A stretch of DNA of 38,710 nucleotides from Paenibacillus alginolyticus DSM 5050 = NBRC 15375 (GCF_000422905.1 NZ_AUGY01000079.1:1-38710); one strand, 5' to 3'; positions 1 to 6,834 are shown, numbered from the stretch's first letter. Program-made: numbers and translations. The notes: generated by a model from the letters alone, not told the origin.

Positions 1-197
1 CTGTTGAAATCTTCTGGAACCAGCTCACAAACAATTCAAAGCCCTCTCGATTGTTTTCAAACGTAATGGACTTTCCGAACTCGACTCCGCGGTTGTCTTG
101 GGCCCTCGCCACATGTTTGAATTTTGCGATGTCGACTTCCGACAATTAAGGTAAAAGAAGTGATTTGATTAATTCGTTCATTTTGAGTAGAATGCAT
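1..197 (-). pseudogene. IS110-family transposase, N-terminal part, frameshifted and cut by window edge
   Basis: Read on the minus strand from an ATG at 197 with an AAGGAG site 8 bases upstream, the protein opens as an IS110 (DEDD RuvC-like) recombinase up to the LIVG motif. The frame then breaks: one extra base near 137-138 must be skipped to continue as GVDIAKFKHVARAQD and then a match to the family ending FELFVSWFQK at the window edge. The first catalytic Asp of the DEDD set lies just after the shift. I see an inactivated or mis-sequenced copy. The rest lies outside the window, so its completeness cannot be judged. The separate IS110 C-terminal piece at 7142-7750 is not its continuation. 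Confidence 0.72.
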
Positions 198-315
198 GGT
201 GTAGTCTCCTTGGTTAAGTTTTTGGATCTGTCGCTGGCCAGCAACTGGGATCCATAAACATCATACCAAGGAGTCTTTTTATTTTTCAAACCTCGTATTT
301 CTACATAATAGGAAT
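198..315 (-). other. Noncoding leader of the IS110 copy, possible bridge-RNA region
   Basis: The stretch upstream of the IS110 reading frame has no ORF but holds a nested dyad: TGGATC (223-228) pairs with GATCCA (249-254) around the palindrome GCTGGCCAGC (233-242). IS110-group elements are known to transcribe a structured bridge RNA from the noncoding end next to the recombinase gene, so this is the natural place for it. The assignment is inference from position and structure; the element boundary is not visible. Confidence 0.3.
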
Positions 316-402
316 GCTGCCCGTTTACGTAATGGAGCCTGCCGTTTGTGCCGGCAGCCTCGTGTAGGTCTGTATTGAGCTATAGTTTCTGTTACTTCAA
401 TA
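316..402. repeat. Cassette-type repeat element A
   Basis: Box a is CTGCCCGTTTACGTAAT, followed by a CTGCCG/CGGCAG hairpin (341-358), then the double box b TATTGAGCTATAG-TTTCT-GTTACTTCAA. It ends 8 bp before the Nudix stop codon at 409. This is one of about nine related copies in the window. Pairing of box a with box b is weak in this copy. Confidence 0.6.
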
Positions 403-408
403 CTGAAT

Positions 409-879
409 TCAATTTATATCCCCTGTATAAATGCTTTCGATAATATTACCTTCTTCAATTTCCCTGATGTACGGGATTAAAGCTTTAGGAAAAAATCTAT
501 ATTCCTCAAGACTTGATATTGGAATCCACTCAATACCAAGATGGTCCTCATCTGGAGCTGTACCGTGACCTACATTTTGTTCATCCAATATGTCACACAT
601 AAAAATATGGTCTACAACATGAGTATTCGGATCTACCATGCTGTTTCCATGATGATTTCTGCCTATATATTCTCTTACAAAAGCAAACTGTTTCACTTCT
701 ATACGGCAGCCAACTTCCTCAAGAAATTCACGTTTAAGTGATTCGATCAAGTTTTCGCCATGCTCTTGACCTCCACCTGGTAACGTATAATCAGCACCAA
801 ATACTTGATCATACTTTTTTATTGTCAACAGTTTGTTATTACTTACTACGATTCCTTTTACTCCACTCCGTACCTTCAA
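409..879 (-). CDS. Nudix hydrolase (MutT-like)
   Basis: A 156-residue protein with a complete Nudix box, G-x5-E-x7-R-E-F-L-E-E-V-G-C, at residues 36-58. This is the Mg-binding motif of enzymes that cleave nucleoside diphosphates linked to another moiety. The length is typical of a stand-alone Nudix domain, and the substrate cannot be read from sequence. The start is a TTG, supported by an AAAGGGG ribosome site about 9 bases upstream. It stands alone, with repeat element A 8 bp past its stop and element B about 80 bp upstream of its start, so it looks like a one-gene cassette. Confidence 0.9.
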   Translation of the reverse strand: MKVRSGVKGIVVSNNKLLTIKKYDQVFGADYTLPGGGQEHGENLIESLKREFLEEVGCRIEVKQFAFVREYIGRNHHGNSMVDPNTHVVDHIFMCDILDEQNVGHGTAPDEDHLGIEWIPISSLEEYRFFPKALIPYIREIEEGNIIESIYTGDIN

Positions 880-960
880 TTACAATCGCCCCTTTCATTC
901 GTATCAAGAAAAAGCAGCCGATTTTTATCCTAGTTAATTTCTTTGAATTATTTCCATTAT

Positions 961-1040
961 CCTGCCAGTTAGCTCAACAGGCTGCCGATTTGCCGGCAGC
1001 CTGTTGATTGTTGTGCAAGAGTTTTCCGTTTAGTTAAACA
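961..1040. repeat. Cassette-type repeat element B
   Basis: Box a is CTGCCAGTTAGCTCAAC. It runs into a perfect 13-bp hairpin (CAACAGGCTGCCG at 975-987 with its complement at 994-1006, 6-nt loop). Then comes a degenerate double box b, GTGCAAGAG-TTTTC-CGTTTAGTTAAA, ending at 1038. It lies between the Nudix gene and the stop of the PIN gene (1098), with an unusually long 59-bp gap to that stop. Confidence 0.65.
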
Positions 1041-1097
1041 CGAGTTCCCTCATTAATCACTTTCCAGAATTTGTATATGCCTTCTGAAACAAGACAT

Positions 1098-2315
1098 TTA
1101 CTTGTGGGTGTTACCTAACACATTTAATAATTGTTGCTGATCTATACGATCATAAAAAGCTCTTAGATTCTCCGAATGCACCAAAATCTTACGATCTACG
1201 AGAACCGCAGTCAGTTTTCCGCCACAATTTATCGTTGGGAAATTTATGGTTAATGAGTCGCGTCTTGAGGTTATAGGGAAAGCGTAAAACGATCCATTTT
1301 CCAACTCATCGAAGAGAAGTACCGGTCTAACCCTATGATCTAAGCGATCTTCTCTTATGTTATAAATATCACCTGGTTTAGGGGTGAAAATTTCTACCTG
1401 TTCTCGTACCCGTTCCCGTTCTTCCTCGTTGATGGCTTTAATTTCCTCCACAGCTTTTGCAGTCTCTGGAAAATCTCTAATTAGTATCGATGCTTGATCG
1501 ATGAACTCATTATATGTATAAATTTGAACGAATTGACCCGACCTTCTGTAGAATTCATCCAATAACTCAGGATGGGGTCTCTTGAATTCATTGTATCTTT
1601 CCCACCAATCAGGTTTTACGTCCTCCGTAATAAAAATAATAGGTTTGGCTTCTTCTTTTGCCCTTTTCATAAGCTCTTTCCAAATAACCAGATCACCGTA
1701 TTTCCTGTAATCTTCTTTACTAACAGCATCTTCAAAGCCGGGAGGAATACTAAGAGTGTAGCGCTTCTCTCCTTCCTCGTAGATCTTCAAGAGTTCTTCT
1801 GGATTAAAGCCGTCACCTACTTCATCACCAAAGATTTCAAATATTTCTCTTGAAATTGGATCTTCAGCCTTTAACGCGGGACCGTCGAAGTATTCTTTTC
1901 TGTCCATTTTATCAGGACATTGGTCGATCATTATTGCAATTCTCTCTTTTAAGTCATTTAGTTCGTTTTGCAAATCAGCTGCAAGTTGAGAACGAAATCG
2001 AATTGCTGATTTTTCTACCCCAGTTGCCAAAGTCTCTATGTTTTTTTTGAAATATTGTTTTGTATTTTGCAATGACTTCAGTTCAGCTTCAATAACGAAT
2101 CGCCGATTGGAGTAGAACTCCTTACCTACTTGATACGGCATCCAGAGACGTTCCTTAAAGGTCTGTAGGACGCGTAAAAACTGACTCCGAGCATCAGGGG
2201 TCATTTTATAAGTATTTAGTAGTGTATTAGTATCCAATGAGATTATGGCATTTGACCATAACTTACGAGTTACCTCATAATCGTAGCCAGAGTATGCGAA
2301 AAATTTTGATGACAC
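1098..2315 (-). CDS. PIN_8-like nuclease with C-terminal PemK/MazF-like domain
   Basis: A 405-residue protein. Residues about 22-240 look like a PIN_8 RNase domain: SLDTNTLLNTY with Asp28, RLWMPYQVGKEF with Glu66, a late GDLVIW (Asp208) and ITEDVKPDWW (Asp232). These fit the acidic metal-binding set of PIN nucleases. A helical, charged region (80-130) lies inside it, as is usual for PIN_8. Residues about 312-405 begin KPGDIY, contain RPVLLF and then PITS, the pattern of the MazF/PemK toxin barrel, so the protein may join two RNase folds. The start is GTG with AGGAG 9 bases upstream. No antitoxin-like ORF is adjacent. The C-terminal domain call is from motif resemblance only. Confidence 0.75.
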   Translation of the reverse strand: MSSKFFAYSGYDYEVTRKLWSNAIISLDTNTLLNTYKMTPDARSQFLRVLQTFKERLWMPYQVGKEFYSNRRFVIEAELKSLQNTKQYFKKNIETLATGVEKSAIRFRSQLAADLQNELNDLKERIAIMIDQCPDKMDRKEYFDGPALKAEDPISREIFEIFGDEVGDGFNPEELLKIYEEGEKRYTLSIPPGFEDAVSKEDYRKYGDLVIWKELMKRAKEEAKPIIFITEDVKPDWWERYNEFKRPHPELLDEFYRRSGQFVQIYTYNEFIDQASILIRDFPETAKAVEEIKAINEEERERVREQVEIFTPKPGDIYNIREDRLDHRVRPVLLFDELENGSFYAFPITSRRDSLTINFPTINCGGKLTAVLVDRKILVHSENLRAFYDRIDQQQLLNVLGNTHK

Positions 2316-2420
2316 TAAAGTCCACTCCTCATTGAATACTAGTTGTAATTATCCTAGAATATTGGGTTTTCCAACTTATGGTATCACAATTCGATGAAGG
2401 TTAGTAGGCATAGTTGAACT

Positions 2421-2514
2421 AATCTGCCCGTTAGCTCAGTCGTTGCCCCTTTCCAGCTTGTGTTTTAAATTCATCTAATTTAATCAGTTGTTGAGAAAGG
2501 TTTTCAGTTACGTA
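2421..2514. repeat. Cassette-type repeat element C (hairpin lost)
   Basis: A TTGAACTAA half box (2414-2422) is followed by box a CTGCCCGTTAGCTCAG. A middle without a clear palindrome follows, then box b TTGTTGAGAAAGG-TTTTC-AGTTACGTAAAA. It lies upstream of the PIN gene start. It is recognisable by its boxes but degenerate. Confidence 0.5.
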
Positions 2515-2525
2515 AAACAATACAA

Positions 2526-2649
2526 GTTCTTGTCATCATTCGGCAAACGATATATGTTCTTGTCATTGGCTTTTGACAAGAACATATATCGTTAAAATAA
2601 AAAAAGCCGCAACTACGCGACTTTTAAGCTTATATGTTCTTGTCACCCG
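2526..2649. repeat. Cluster of GTTCTTGTCA repeats with a 20-bp perfect hairpin
   Basis: The decamer GTTCTTGTCA occurs at 2526-2535, 2556-2565 and 2636-2645, and inverted at 2574-2583. The second and the inverted copy form perfect 20-bp arms (2546-2565 and 2574-2593, 8-nt loop). The inverted and third copies bound a 72-bp unit with 15-bp inverted ends (2574-2645). The 16-mer at 2634-2649 recurs unchanged at 37219-37234. Multiple short repeats like this are what transposase or recombinase binding arrays at element ends look like, but the parent element was not identified. Confidence 0.6.
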
Positions 2650-2653
2650 ACAA

Positions 2654-2682
2654 ATATATTGTTACACATTATATAATGTGTA
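2654..2682. promoter_or_regulatory. Operator-like palindrome, copy 1
   Basis: Positions 2663-2682 are a perfect 20-bp palindrome (TACACATTAT and its complement). The 16 bp at 2654-2669 recur inverted at 3108-3123, in the leader of the small ORF. The pair brackets the small ORF and its terminator. It may be a repressor operator pair or the inverted ends of a small element. Confidence 0.4.
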
Positions 2683-2733
2683 TTTTCGATCATCACAATA
2701 ATAAGTTCTAAAAGTCAGTTAACAATTACGCAG

Positions 2734-2777
2734 AAAAAGCAGCAGTTGGAATTAAAGTCCAAGAACTGCTGCTTTTT
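2734..2777 (-). terminator. Rho-independent terminator (bidirectional shape)
   Basis: There are perfect 14-bp arms, AAAAAGCAGCAGTT (2734-2747) and its complement (2764-2777), with a 16-nt loop and A/T tracts on both sides. It lies about 70 bp past the stop of the small ORF at 2848, so it most likely ends that transcript. Confidence 0.75.
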
Positions 2778-2847
2778 TAATTCACCTCGTTAATTGAATT
2801 AAATTACGAAGCTATTGCTGTTAACAAGTGATAATAATTAATTATTT

Positions 2848-3030
2848 TCAACCCTTTTGAAGTTGCATAATGTTCAAATAAGCGATTACGGAACTTTCAC
2901 TGATCCTTTTGACCTGGTCATTGTAAAACTCAGTCAGAGGAATGAACGCCTCCTTCGAATCGTCAAAAACGATAAGGCGGTATTTGCTGTTCACTCCCTC
3001 CGGACGGTATACATGAAAAAACGAAGCCAT
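2848..3030 (-). CDS. Small 60-residue protein, possible truncated recombinase N-terminus
   Basis: A 60-residue ORF with an excellent GGGAGGAGGGGGA ribosome site just before its ATG, a good promoter (3138-3166) and a terminator downstream, so expression is credible. Its middle, FIPLTEFYNDQVKRISESS followed by VIAYLNIM, faintly resembles the SAM-like core-binding N-terminus of tyrosine recombinases, cut before the catalytic domain. That likeness is weak, and it could equally be an unrelated small protein. No catalytic residues of any enzyme are present. It lies between two inverted copies of an operator-like dyad. Confidence 0.55.
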   Translation of the reverse strand: MASFFHVYRPEGVNSKYRLIVFDDSKEAFIPLTEFYNDQVKRISESSVIAYLNIMQLQKG

Positions 3031-3068
3031 TTTCTCCCCCTCCTCCCATATACATTTTCACAAAAAAA

Positions 3069-3123
3069 GTGGACATATCCGTTTCTTTGAACGGATGTCC
3101 ACATATGATGTGTAACAATATAT
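3069..3123 (-). promoter_or_regulatory. Leader hairpin and operator-like dyad, copy 2
   Basis: In the transcript leader of the small ORF, GTGGACAT..CCGTT pairs with AACGG..ATGTCCAC (3069-3102), an imperfect 12-13 bp stem. It directly abuts the dyad at 3101-3123, whose 16 bp (3108-3123) are the exact inverse of 2654-2669. The stem ends about 40 bases before the start codon, which suggests leader control or a protein-binding site. Confidence 0.4.
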
Positions 3124-3137
3124 GAAAATACAGTAGA

Positions 3138-3166
3138 ATTATAGACTCGTCAACGAAACTTGTAAA
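3138..3166 (-). promoter_or_regulatory. Sigma-A-type promoter for the small ORF
   Basis: On the minus strand TTTACA (3161-3166) and TATAAT (3138-3143) are separated by exactly 17 bp. Five of six and six of six positions match consensus. It lies about 110 bp upstream of the start at 3030. Confidence 0.6.
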
Positions 3167-3351
3167 TTAATATTACGTTGTATTTTATACATATGTCTAT
3201 AAATCGCTTTAATCCCTTTATAAGATTATCTATCTGTCTCTCTCTCTAGTTTTGCTAGAAATAGGAGGATTTAATCTTTAATTCCAATATTAAGTAATAT
3301 TTTACCATACTTTTACAAAGAAAATATGATTACCCATCAGTCGGCGATTCA

Positions 3352-3381
3352 TATTGAAGTAACGTTTTCCGTTAGCTCAAT
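3352..3381. repeat. Cassette-type repeat element D (half element)
   Basis: Only the double box is present: TTGAAGTAACG-TTTTC-CGTTAGCTCAA, ending 18 bp before the methyltransferase stop. No hairpin or box a is seen on the low-coordinate side. Confidence 0.5.
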
Positions 3382-3398
3382 GGGTGAACCTGTTTCCA

Positions 3399-4199
3399 TC
3401 AGTATTTCTTACCAATGTACATCAGATGTTCAGCTAAACTCAGCAAGCTCTCTCGCTCACATACTTGCTCTGCTAAGTCCAGCCAGGCTTCCACCACTTC
3501 ACGTGATTGATTAAGCAGTTCTGGCTCGCGCAAATATAAAAAGCTTTCACAATTAAGTAAATGGAGTTTTTCCAATTCAAACTGTTCGAAAAAGGGAAGC
3601 ACATCGTTAGGACGGATAAAGAAATTATCTGAAAACCCGTGACCTGAAAAGTTCTCATCCTTTACTATGGTATTTAGCTGTAATCTCCTCTCCTCATTTA
3701 AGATCATACCTGGATTACCGATCAGATAATCCCACACGAAAGAATAAGAAGAAACAAAGGCTACGAAAATCATTCCGTTAGGTTTTAATTTTTTAAAGCA
3801 TTCATTAATCGTAATGCCCCTGTCCTGTTCCTCTTGCAGATGATACATCGGTCCCATGCAAAGGACATGATCAAACTGTCCATCTTGGATCTCCGATAAA
3901 TCACGACAATCAACGCGCACACCGTTCAACGGAAGGTTAAGCTCATTTGCCTTATTCAGTGCAAAATCTACATTATTCTGCGAAAGATCGGCTAATGTAA
4001 CATGACAGCCGCGCTGCGAAAGGTATAATGAATACTTTCCAGGTCCACCACCTAGGTCTAACACACGGTCATTAGGCTTGATGTAACGGTTTATGTAGCG
4101 TTTGGTAAGTTCAAATTCCACTTTATGCCGATCAAGTCTCCGCCACTCATAGTTTACGGTTTCATCATAAAATTTTCTTACATTTTCCAAACTGTCCAT
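3399..4199 (-). CDS. Class I SAM-dependent methyltransferase
   Basis: About 266 residues. Motif I is VLDLGGGPGKYS near residue 47, followed by an acidic strand-2 end (VTLADLS) and a motif IV-like HVLCMGPMYHL, all features of the Rossmann-like methyltransferase fold. The acceptor substrate is unknown; the C-terminal third is helical and of the UbiE/small-molecule type. I place the start at the ATG at 4199, six bases after an AGGAGG, rather than the GTG two codons upstream. A T-box leader lies immediately upstream in the same orientation, so expression should rise when a particular tRNA is uncharged. Element D lies 18 bp past its stop. Confidence 0.85.
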   Translation of the reverse strand: MDSLENVRKFYDETVNYEWRRLDRHKVEFELTKRYINRYIKPNDRVLDLGGGPGKYSLYLSQRGCHVTLADLSQNNVDFALNKANELNLPLNGVRVDCRDLSEIQDGQFDHVLCMGPMYHLQEEQDRGITINECFKKLKPNGMIFVAFVSSYSFVWDYLIGNPGMILNEERRLQLNTIVKDENFSGHGFSDNFFIRPNDVLPFFEQFELEKLHLLNCESFLYLREPELLNQSREVVEAWLDLAEQVCERESLLSLAEHLMYIGKKY

Positions 4200-4253
4200 A
4201 TACACCCTCCTAAAAATAAAGCAACTATTTGATCGTTGACATCCTTAATAAAA

Positions 4254-4436
4254 CAAAAAAATCCCACCCCCAAGACATTTGTCTCAGGGACGAGATTGTG
4301 TATTCCTCGTGGTACCACCCAGGTTCGCAAATAGATTACCCTATAAACCTCTTCAAGTACGGCATTTACTAGAATGCTTATACTCTAGCTCTGTAACAGG
4401 AGCTCCTGTCACACTACTACTCATTCAATTGTATAG
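4254..4436 (-). promoter_or_regulatory. T-box riboswitch leader
   Basis: The minus strand carries the canonical T-box sequence GAACCTGGGTGGTACCACG (4308-4326). It is followed by a terminator stem (CCCTGAGACA with TGTCTTGGGG, two wobble pairs) and a run of seven T ending near 4254. Upstream, about 100 nt hold stem-I-like hairpins, including GACAGGAGCTCCTGT and CTAGA...TCTAG. I could not assign the specifier codon with confidence, so the sensed tRNA is unknown. It ends about 55 bp before the methyltransferase start. Confidence 0.85.
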
Positions 4437-4512
4437 ATAAATCCAGATGATATTATGAAAAGTCCTCCTAGTAAAATAAATAGTTTATGTTTGTGTCGTC
4501 AGACAACAGAAC

Positions 4513-5721
4513 TTAGGACGGTTCGTTAATGCTCATAGAGAAAATCATTGGAGATAACAAAGAAGAAATGATGGCTACTACAATAACAGCATCTTGAATT
4601 CCCTTGTTAATGACTCCCAATCTTATGCCGATTGATGCCGCAACAACAATTAGTGTCATACGTGATGATAGCAAAAATCCGCCTGCTAGAGCTCTCCTCA
4701 TGCCTAGAATCGGTCCTAGACACATCATGGGGAGAACTTTAACAATGTAGGCTGTAGATAGAAGAAGGGGAACCCAACCTAACGCCTCGGGGGATCTTAC
4801 AAACTCTGATATATTAAACCGGAATCCGACCATGACGAAGAAAATAGGAATAATCAAGCCGTAACCTATACCTTCTAATTGCTCCTTAAACGGATGATGA
4901 TCATGGAGATGAAAACTCGCTAAAAGAAACCCCGCCAAAAAACTGCCTAGAATAGCTTCTGAACCTGTCATATCTGTAATGATTCCATATAGGCCGAGAA
5001 CAGCCAGTAGCCCCTGTAATCGGAAAATGGAATTTTTGTGGAATTCCTTATGCCAAAATGAGGTTTTTCTCAGTCTTAGTATGGCTTGATAGATAATAAC
5101 GGTTAAAGGCAGAAGTAAACCTACGGAAGCCTGACGCCACGTAAATCCAGTATGGTAGGATCCTCCAATAATAGAGAGCATAATCATTGTAATAAGATCG
5201 GCGAGAATTGCAGACGTTAGAAGTAGTTGGCCATACTGGCTTTTGATGACTCCCGTTTCTCTGAGGACTGGCATCACAATCCCGAGTGAGGTAGTTAAAA
5301 GAATAAGCATAATCATCCATGACTTTATTGAGGGGTCTATTTGGTGAATTCTTGTCCCTAGCAGAAAAGCCAACAAAGCGCTCCCCGCAAAGACTAACAA
5401 TCCGATAATAAGCGGGTTTTGCCGGATCTTCACACCTTTTTGAAAACGAAGGGATTTTAAATCTATCTCCATTCCCGACAAGAACATTAAATAATAAAGT
5501 CCAAACTCACTAAGACCGTCCAGCCATTTCATTTGCTCTTGATGGAACAACCCTTTATCGTAGTAGGAAAGAAGTATTCCTAAAAACAGATAGGCTAAAA
5601 TGGAGGGAATCCGAATACCCTTCATTCTGCTAAGCAGTATTTGCACGAAAAATATACTTAGATAAAACCAAAAAAGAGGTATTAAAGCACCTTGTCCCAA
5701 AATAATCAATCCTCCATCCAT
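4513..5721 (-). CDS. CPA2-type cation:proton antiporter
   Basis: A 402-residue, almost entirely hydrophobic protein with roughly 11-12 membrane segments, typical of the Na+/H+ exchanger domain of the KefB/NapA group. Segments such as SILAYLFLGILLSYY, YLMFLSGMEIDLKSLRF and GSEAILGSFLAGFLLASFHL match the family (AYLFLGI..G; FLSGMEID; SFLAGFLLA). There is no C-terminal TrkA nucleotide-binding domain, so regulation by that route is absent. It should sit in the cytoplasmic membrane exchanging Na+ or K+ for H+. The ATG at 5721 lacks a clear ribosome site, while a TTG eight codons in has GGAGGA upstream, so the start is uncertain. Confidence 0.85.
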   Translation of the reverse strand: MDGGLIILGQGALIPLFWFYLSIFFVQILLSRMKGIRIPSILAYLFLGILLSYYDKGLFHQEQMKWLDGLSEFGLYYLMFLSGMEIDLKSLRFQKGVKIRQNPLIIGLLVFAGSALLAFLLGTRIHQIDPSIKSWMIMLILLTTSLGIVMPVLRETGVIKSQYGQLLLTSAILADLITMIMLSIIGGSYHTGFTWRQASVGLLLPLTVIIYQAILRLRKTSFWHKEFHKNSIFRLQGLLAVLGLYGIITDMTGSEAILGSFLAGFLLASFHLHDHHPFKEQLEGIGYGLIIPIFFVMVGFRFNISEFVRSPEALGWVPLLLSTAYIVKVLPMMCLGPILGMRRALAGGFLLSSRMTLIVVAASIGIRLGVINKGIQDAVIVVAIISSLLSPMIFSMSINEPS

Positions 5722-5873
5722 TATTAAGGTATGCTAGTCCAATTCGTTATTATAACTATCCGCCTCCACTTTTGGCCTTTATATAACCTAGAATATTTAG
5801 TCTCATTTTTAGACCATTAACTTAAGCCTAGATGCACATTTATTCAAAAACAAATATTTTGTGAACATGTTAA

Positions 5874-5949
5874 AAGGAGCTGCCAGGGCAGCTCCTTCAT
5901 CGTTTGTATAAAAGTCTTTTATTGAACTAACGTTCCCAGTTACTTTAAC
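5874..5949. repeat. Cassette-type repeat element E
   Basis: The hairpin AAGGAGCTGCC/GGCAGCTCCTT (5874-5897) precedes double box b ATTGAACTAACG-TTCCC-AGTTACTTTAA, the copy closest to my consensus. The element ends 7 bp before the stop codon at 5956. Box a is not recognisable (GAACATGTTAA in its place). Confidence 0.65.
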
Positions 5950-5955
5950 AAAAGT

Positions 5956-6414
5956 CTATTCAAAACGTTTGCCTTTTAAGTCTCCATAATGGCTTATGAT
6001 TTCTCTTAATCCATCGAGTGTCTCCACAAAAAAACTTTGGTTACTTTCGATTTCAAATTTCAACTCATTATCTCTATGTGCAAATTCCTTAAAGTAGCCT
6101 TCGATTACGACCTGGCCTCGATGACCAAATGCAACTTCGAGTTTCAAGTTAGCTTCGGTTGTACAGAATGAAGAAATTCCTTTTAGTTCAGTAAAACACC
6201 GAGAAAGTTGATTGTAAAACTCGTATATTTCACCAGTTGAGAACCACAACTCGCCCTTAACGCAATAGTTCCCACTCTTTATTTCTACGGTTCCCCTTAC
6301 ATCATAGCCACCAAAAGGGCTTGTTAATTTCGGAAACCCGAATACTTCGTCAAAAGTGATGCGTACAAAACAACCTTGATTGCCTCGAAGGAAAAATACG
6401 TACATCAGAGTCAA
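5956..6414 (-). CDS. WapI/DUF6228-like small protein (possible immunity protein)
   Basis: About 152 residues, soluble, with no signal peptide. The pattern FDEVFGFPKLTSPFGGYDV, then VKGELWFSTGEIYEFYNQL, then a strand-rich GQVVIEGYFKE and an acidic C-terminal helix resembles the WapI-type immunity or DUF6228 group of beta-rich proteins common in Paenibacillus. The function is not established. The chosen start is TTG (6414), which gives the family-like opening MTL; an ATG three codons on is the alternative, and neither has a strong ribosome site. It is a single gene between elements E and F, with element E 7 bp from its stop. Confidence 0.7.
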   Translation of the reverse strand: MTLMYVFFLRGNQGCFVRITFDEVFGFPKLTSPFGGYDVRGTVEIKSGNYCVKGELWFSTGEIYEFYNQLSRCFTELKGISSFCTTEANLKLEVAFGHRGQVVIEGYFKEFAHRDNELKFEIESNQSFFVETLDGLREIISHYGDLKGKRFE

Positions 6415-6415
6415 T

Positions 6416-6430
6416 CCATTTCGTTAGCTT
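6416..6430. repeat. Extra half box upstream of the WapI-like gene
   Basis: CCATTTCGTTAGCTTCAG is a match to box a without a hairpin, about 30 bp before the complete element F. It may be the remnant of a second, partly deleted element. Confidence 0.35.
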
Positions 6431-6458
6431 CAGTAATTCTGCACAGCCATCACACAAT

Positions 6459-6540
6459 CCTGCCCAATAGCTTAATGAAAAAAGGAGCAGCTTTCGCGGC
6501 TCCTTTTGTCGTTTAACTATCGTTCCTCGTTAGAGTAATG
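6459..6540. repeat. Cassette-type repeat element F (most complete copy)
   Basis: Box a is CCTGCCCAATAGCTTAAT, followed by the hairpin AAAAGGAGC/GCTCCTTTT (6480-6507, 10-nt loop), then double box TTTAACTATCG-TTCCT-CGTTAGAGTAA. Box a and the first half of box b are complementary at 8 of 11 positions, so the whole unit folds into one long imperfect hairpin. It ends 8 bp before the stop at 6547. Confidence 0.7.
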
Positions 6541-6546
6541 ACTTTT

Positions 6547-6768
6547 TCACTCGTATGCCTTACCAGCCAATAAAGAGGTTGCAAGCAAACTCCAGGTAGG
6601 CGTTTTAGCATTCGCATCATCAGAATCATTTAACCAAGCAGCCATAGCCTCCAAAAAGCTTTCCAGTGTTTGGTTCTCCCACCTCGAAGCATTATCCGTT
6701 AGATCATGTCTTAATGTATGAAGAAATGCAACCAACTCATCTTTACTGGACACATCATTAGGGTTCAA
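6547..6768 (-). CDS. DUF7660-like small protein
   Basis: A 73-residue protein. The pattern ELVAFLHTLRHDL, WENQTLESFLEAMAAWL, then a C-terminal TPTWSLLATSLLAGKAYE matches the small DUF7660-type family (FL..L..D...WEN..L..FLEA...W......W......L..GK.YE). The function is unknown. I prefer the TTG at 6768 because GAGGAGG lies 10 bases upstream; the ATG at 6789 has no ribosome site. It is a one-gene unit between element F (8 bp past its stop) and half element G. Confidence 0.75.
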   Translation of the reverse strand: MNPNDVSSKDELVAFLHTLRHDLTDNASRWENQTLESFLEAMAAWLNDSDDANAKTPTWSLLATSLLAGKAYE

Positions 6769-6790
6769 GGTTTCAGATCCTCCTCGCATT

Positions 6791-6808
6791 ATTCAACTAT
6801 CGTTATCC
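6791..6808. repeat. Half element G
   Basis: TTCAACTATCG-TTATC-CGT matches the first half of double box b and sits directly upstream of the DUF7660-like gene. The hairpin side is missing; an inverted-repeat unit begins 27 bp further on. Confidence 0.4.
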
Positions 6809-6834
6809 GTCCCTCAGTATTAAGGATTTATCTC

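Noticed and set aside
961..1010. Repeat-element hairpins as ordinary rho-independent terminators
   Set aside because: Some (E, F) could end transcripts, but most lack a T run. The conserved boxes around differing hairpins are not needed for termination.
2848..3030. Small ORF as the missing integron integrase
   Set aside because: It is only 60 residues, without any catalytic Arg-His-Arg-Tyr part. Resemblance to a recombinase N-terminus is weak.
3234..3250. TCTCTCTCTCTC simple repeat as a phase-variation tract
   Set aside because: It is short, and it does not lie inside or directly before a reading frame it could switch.
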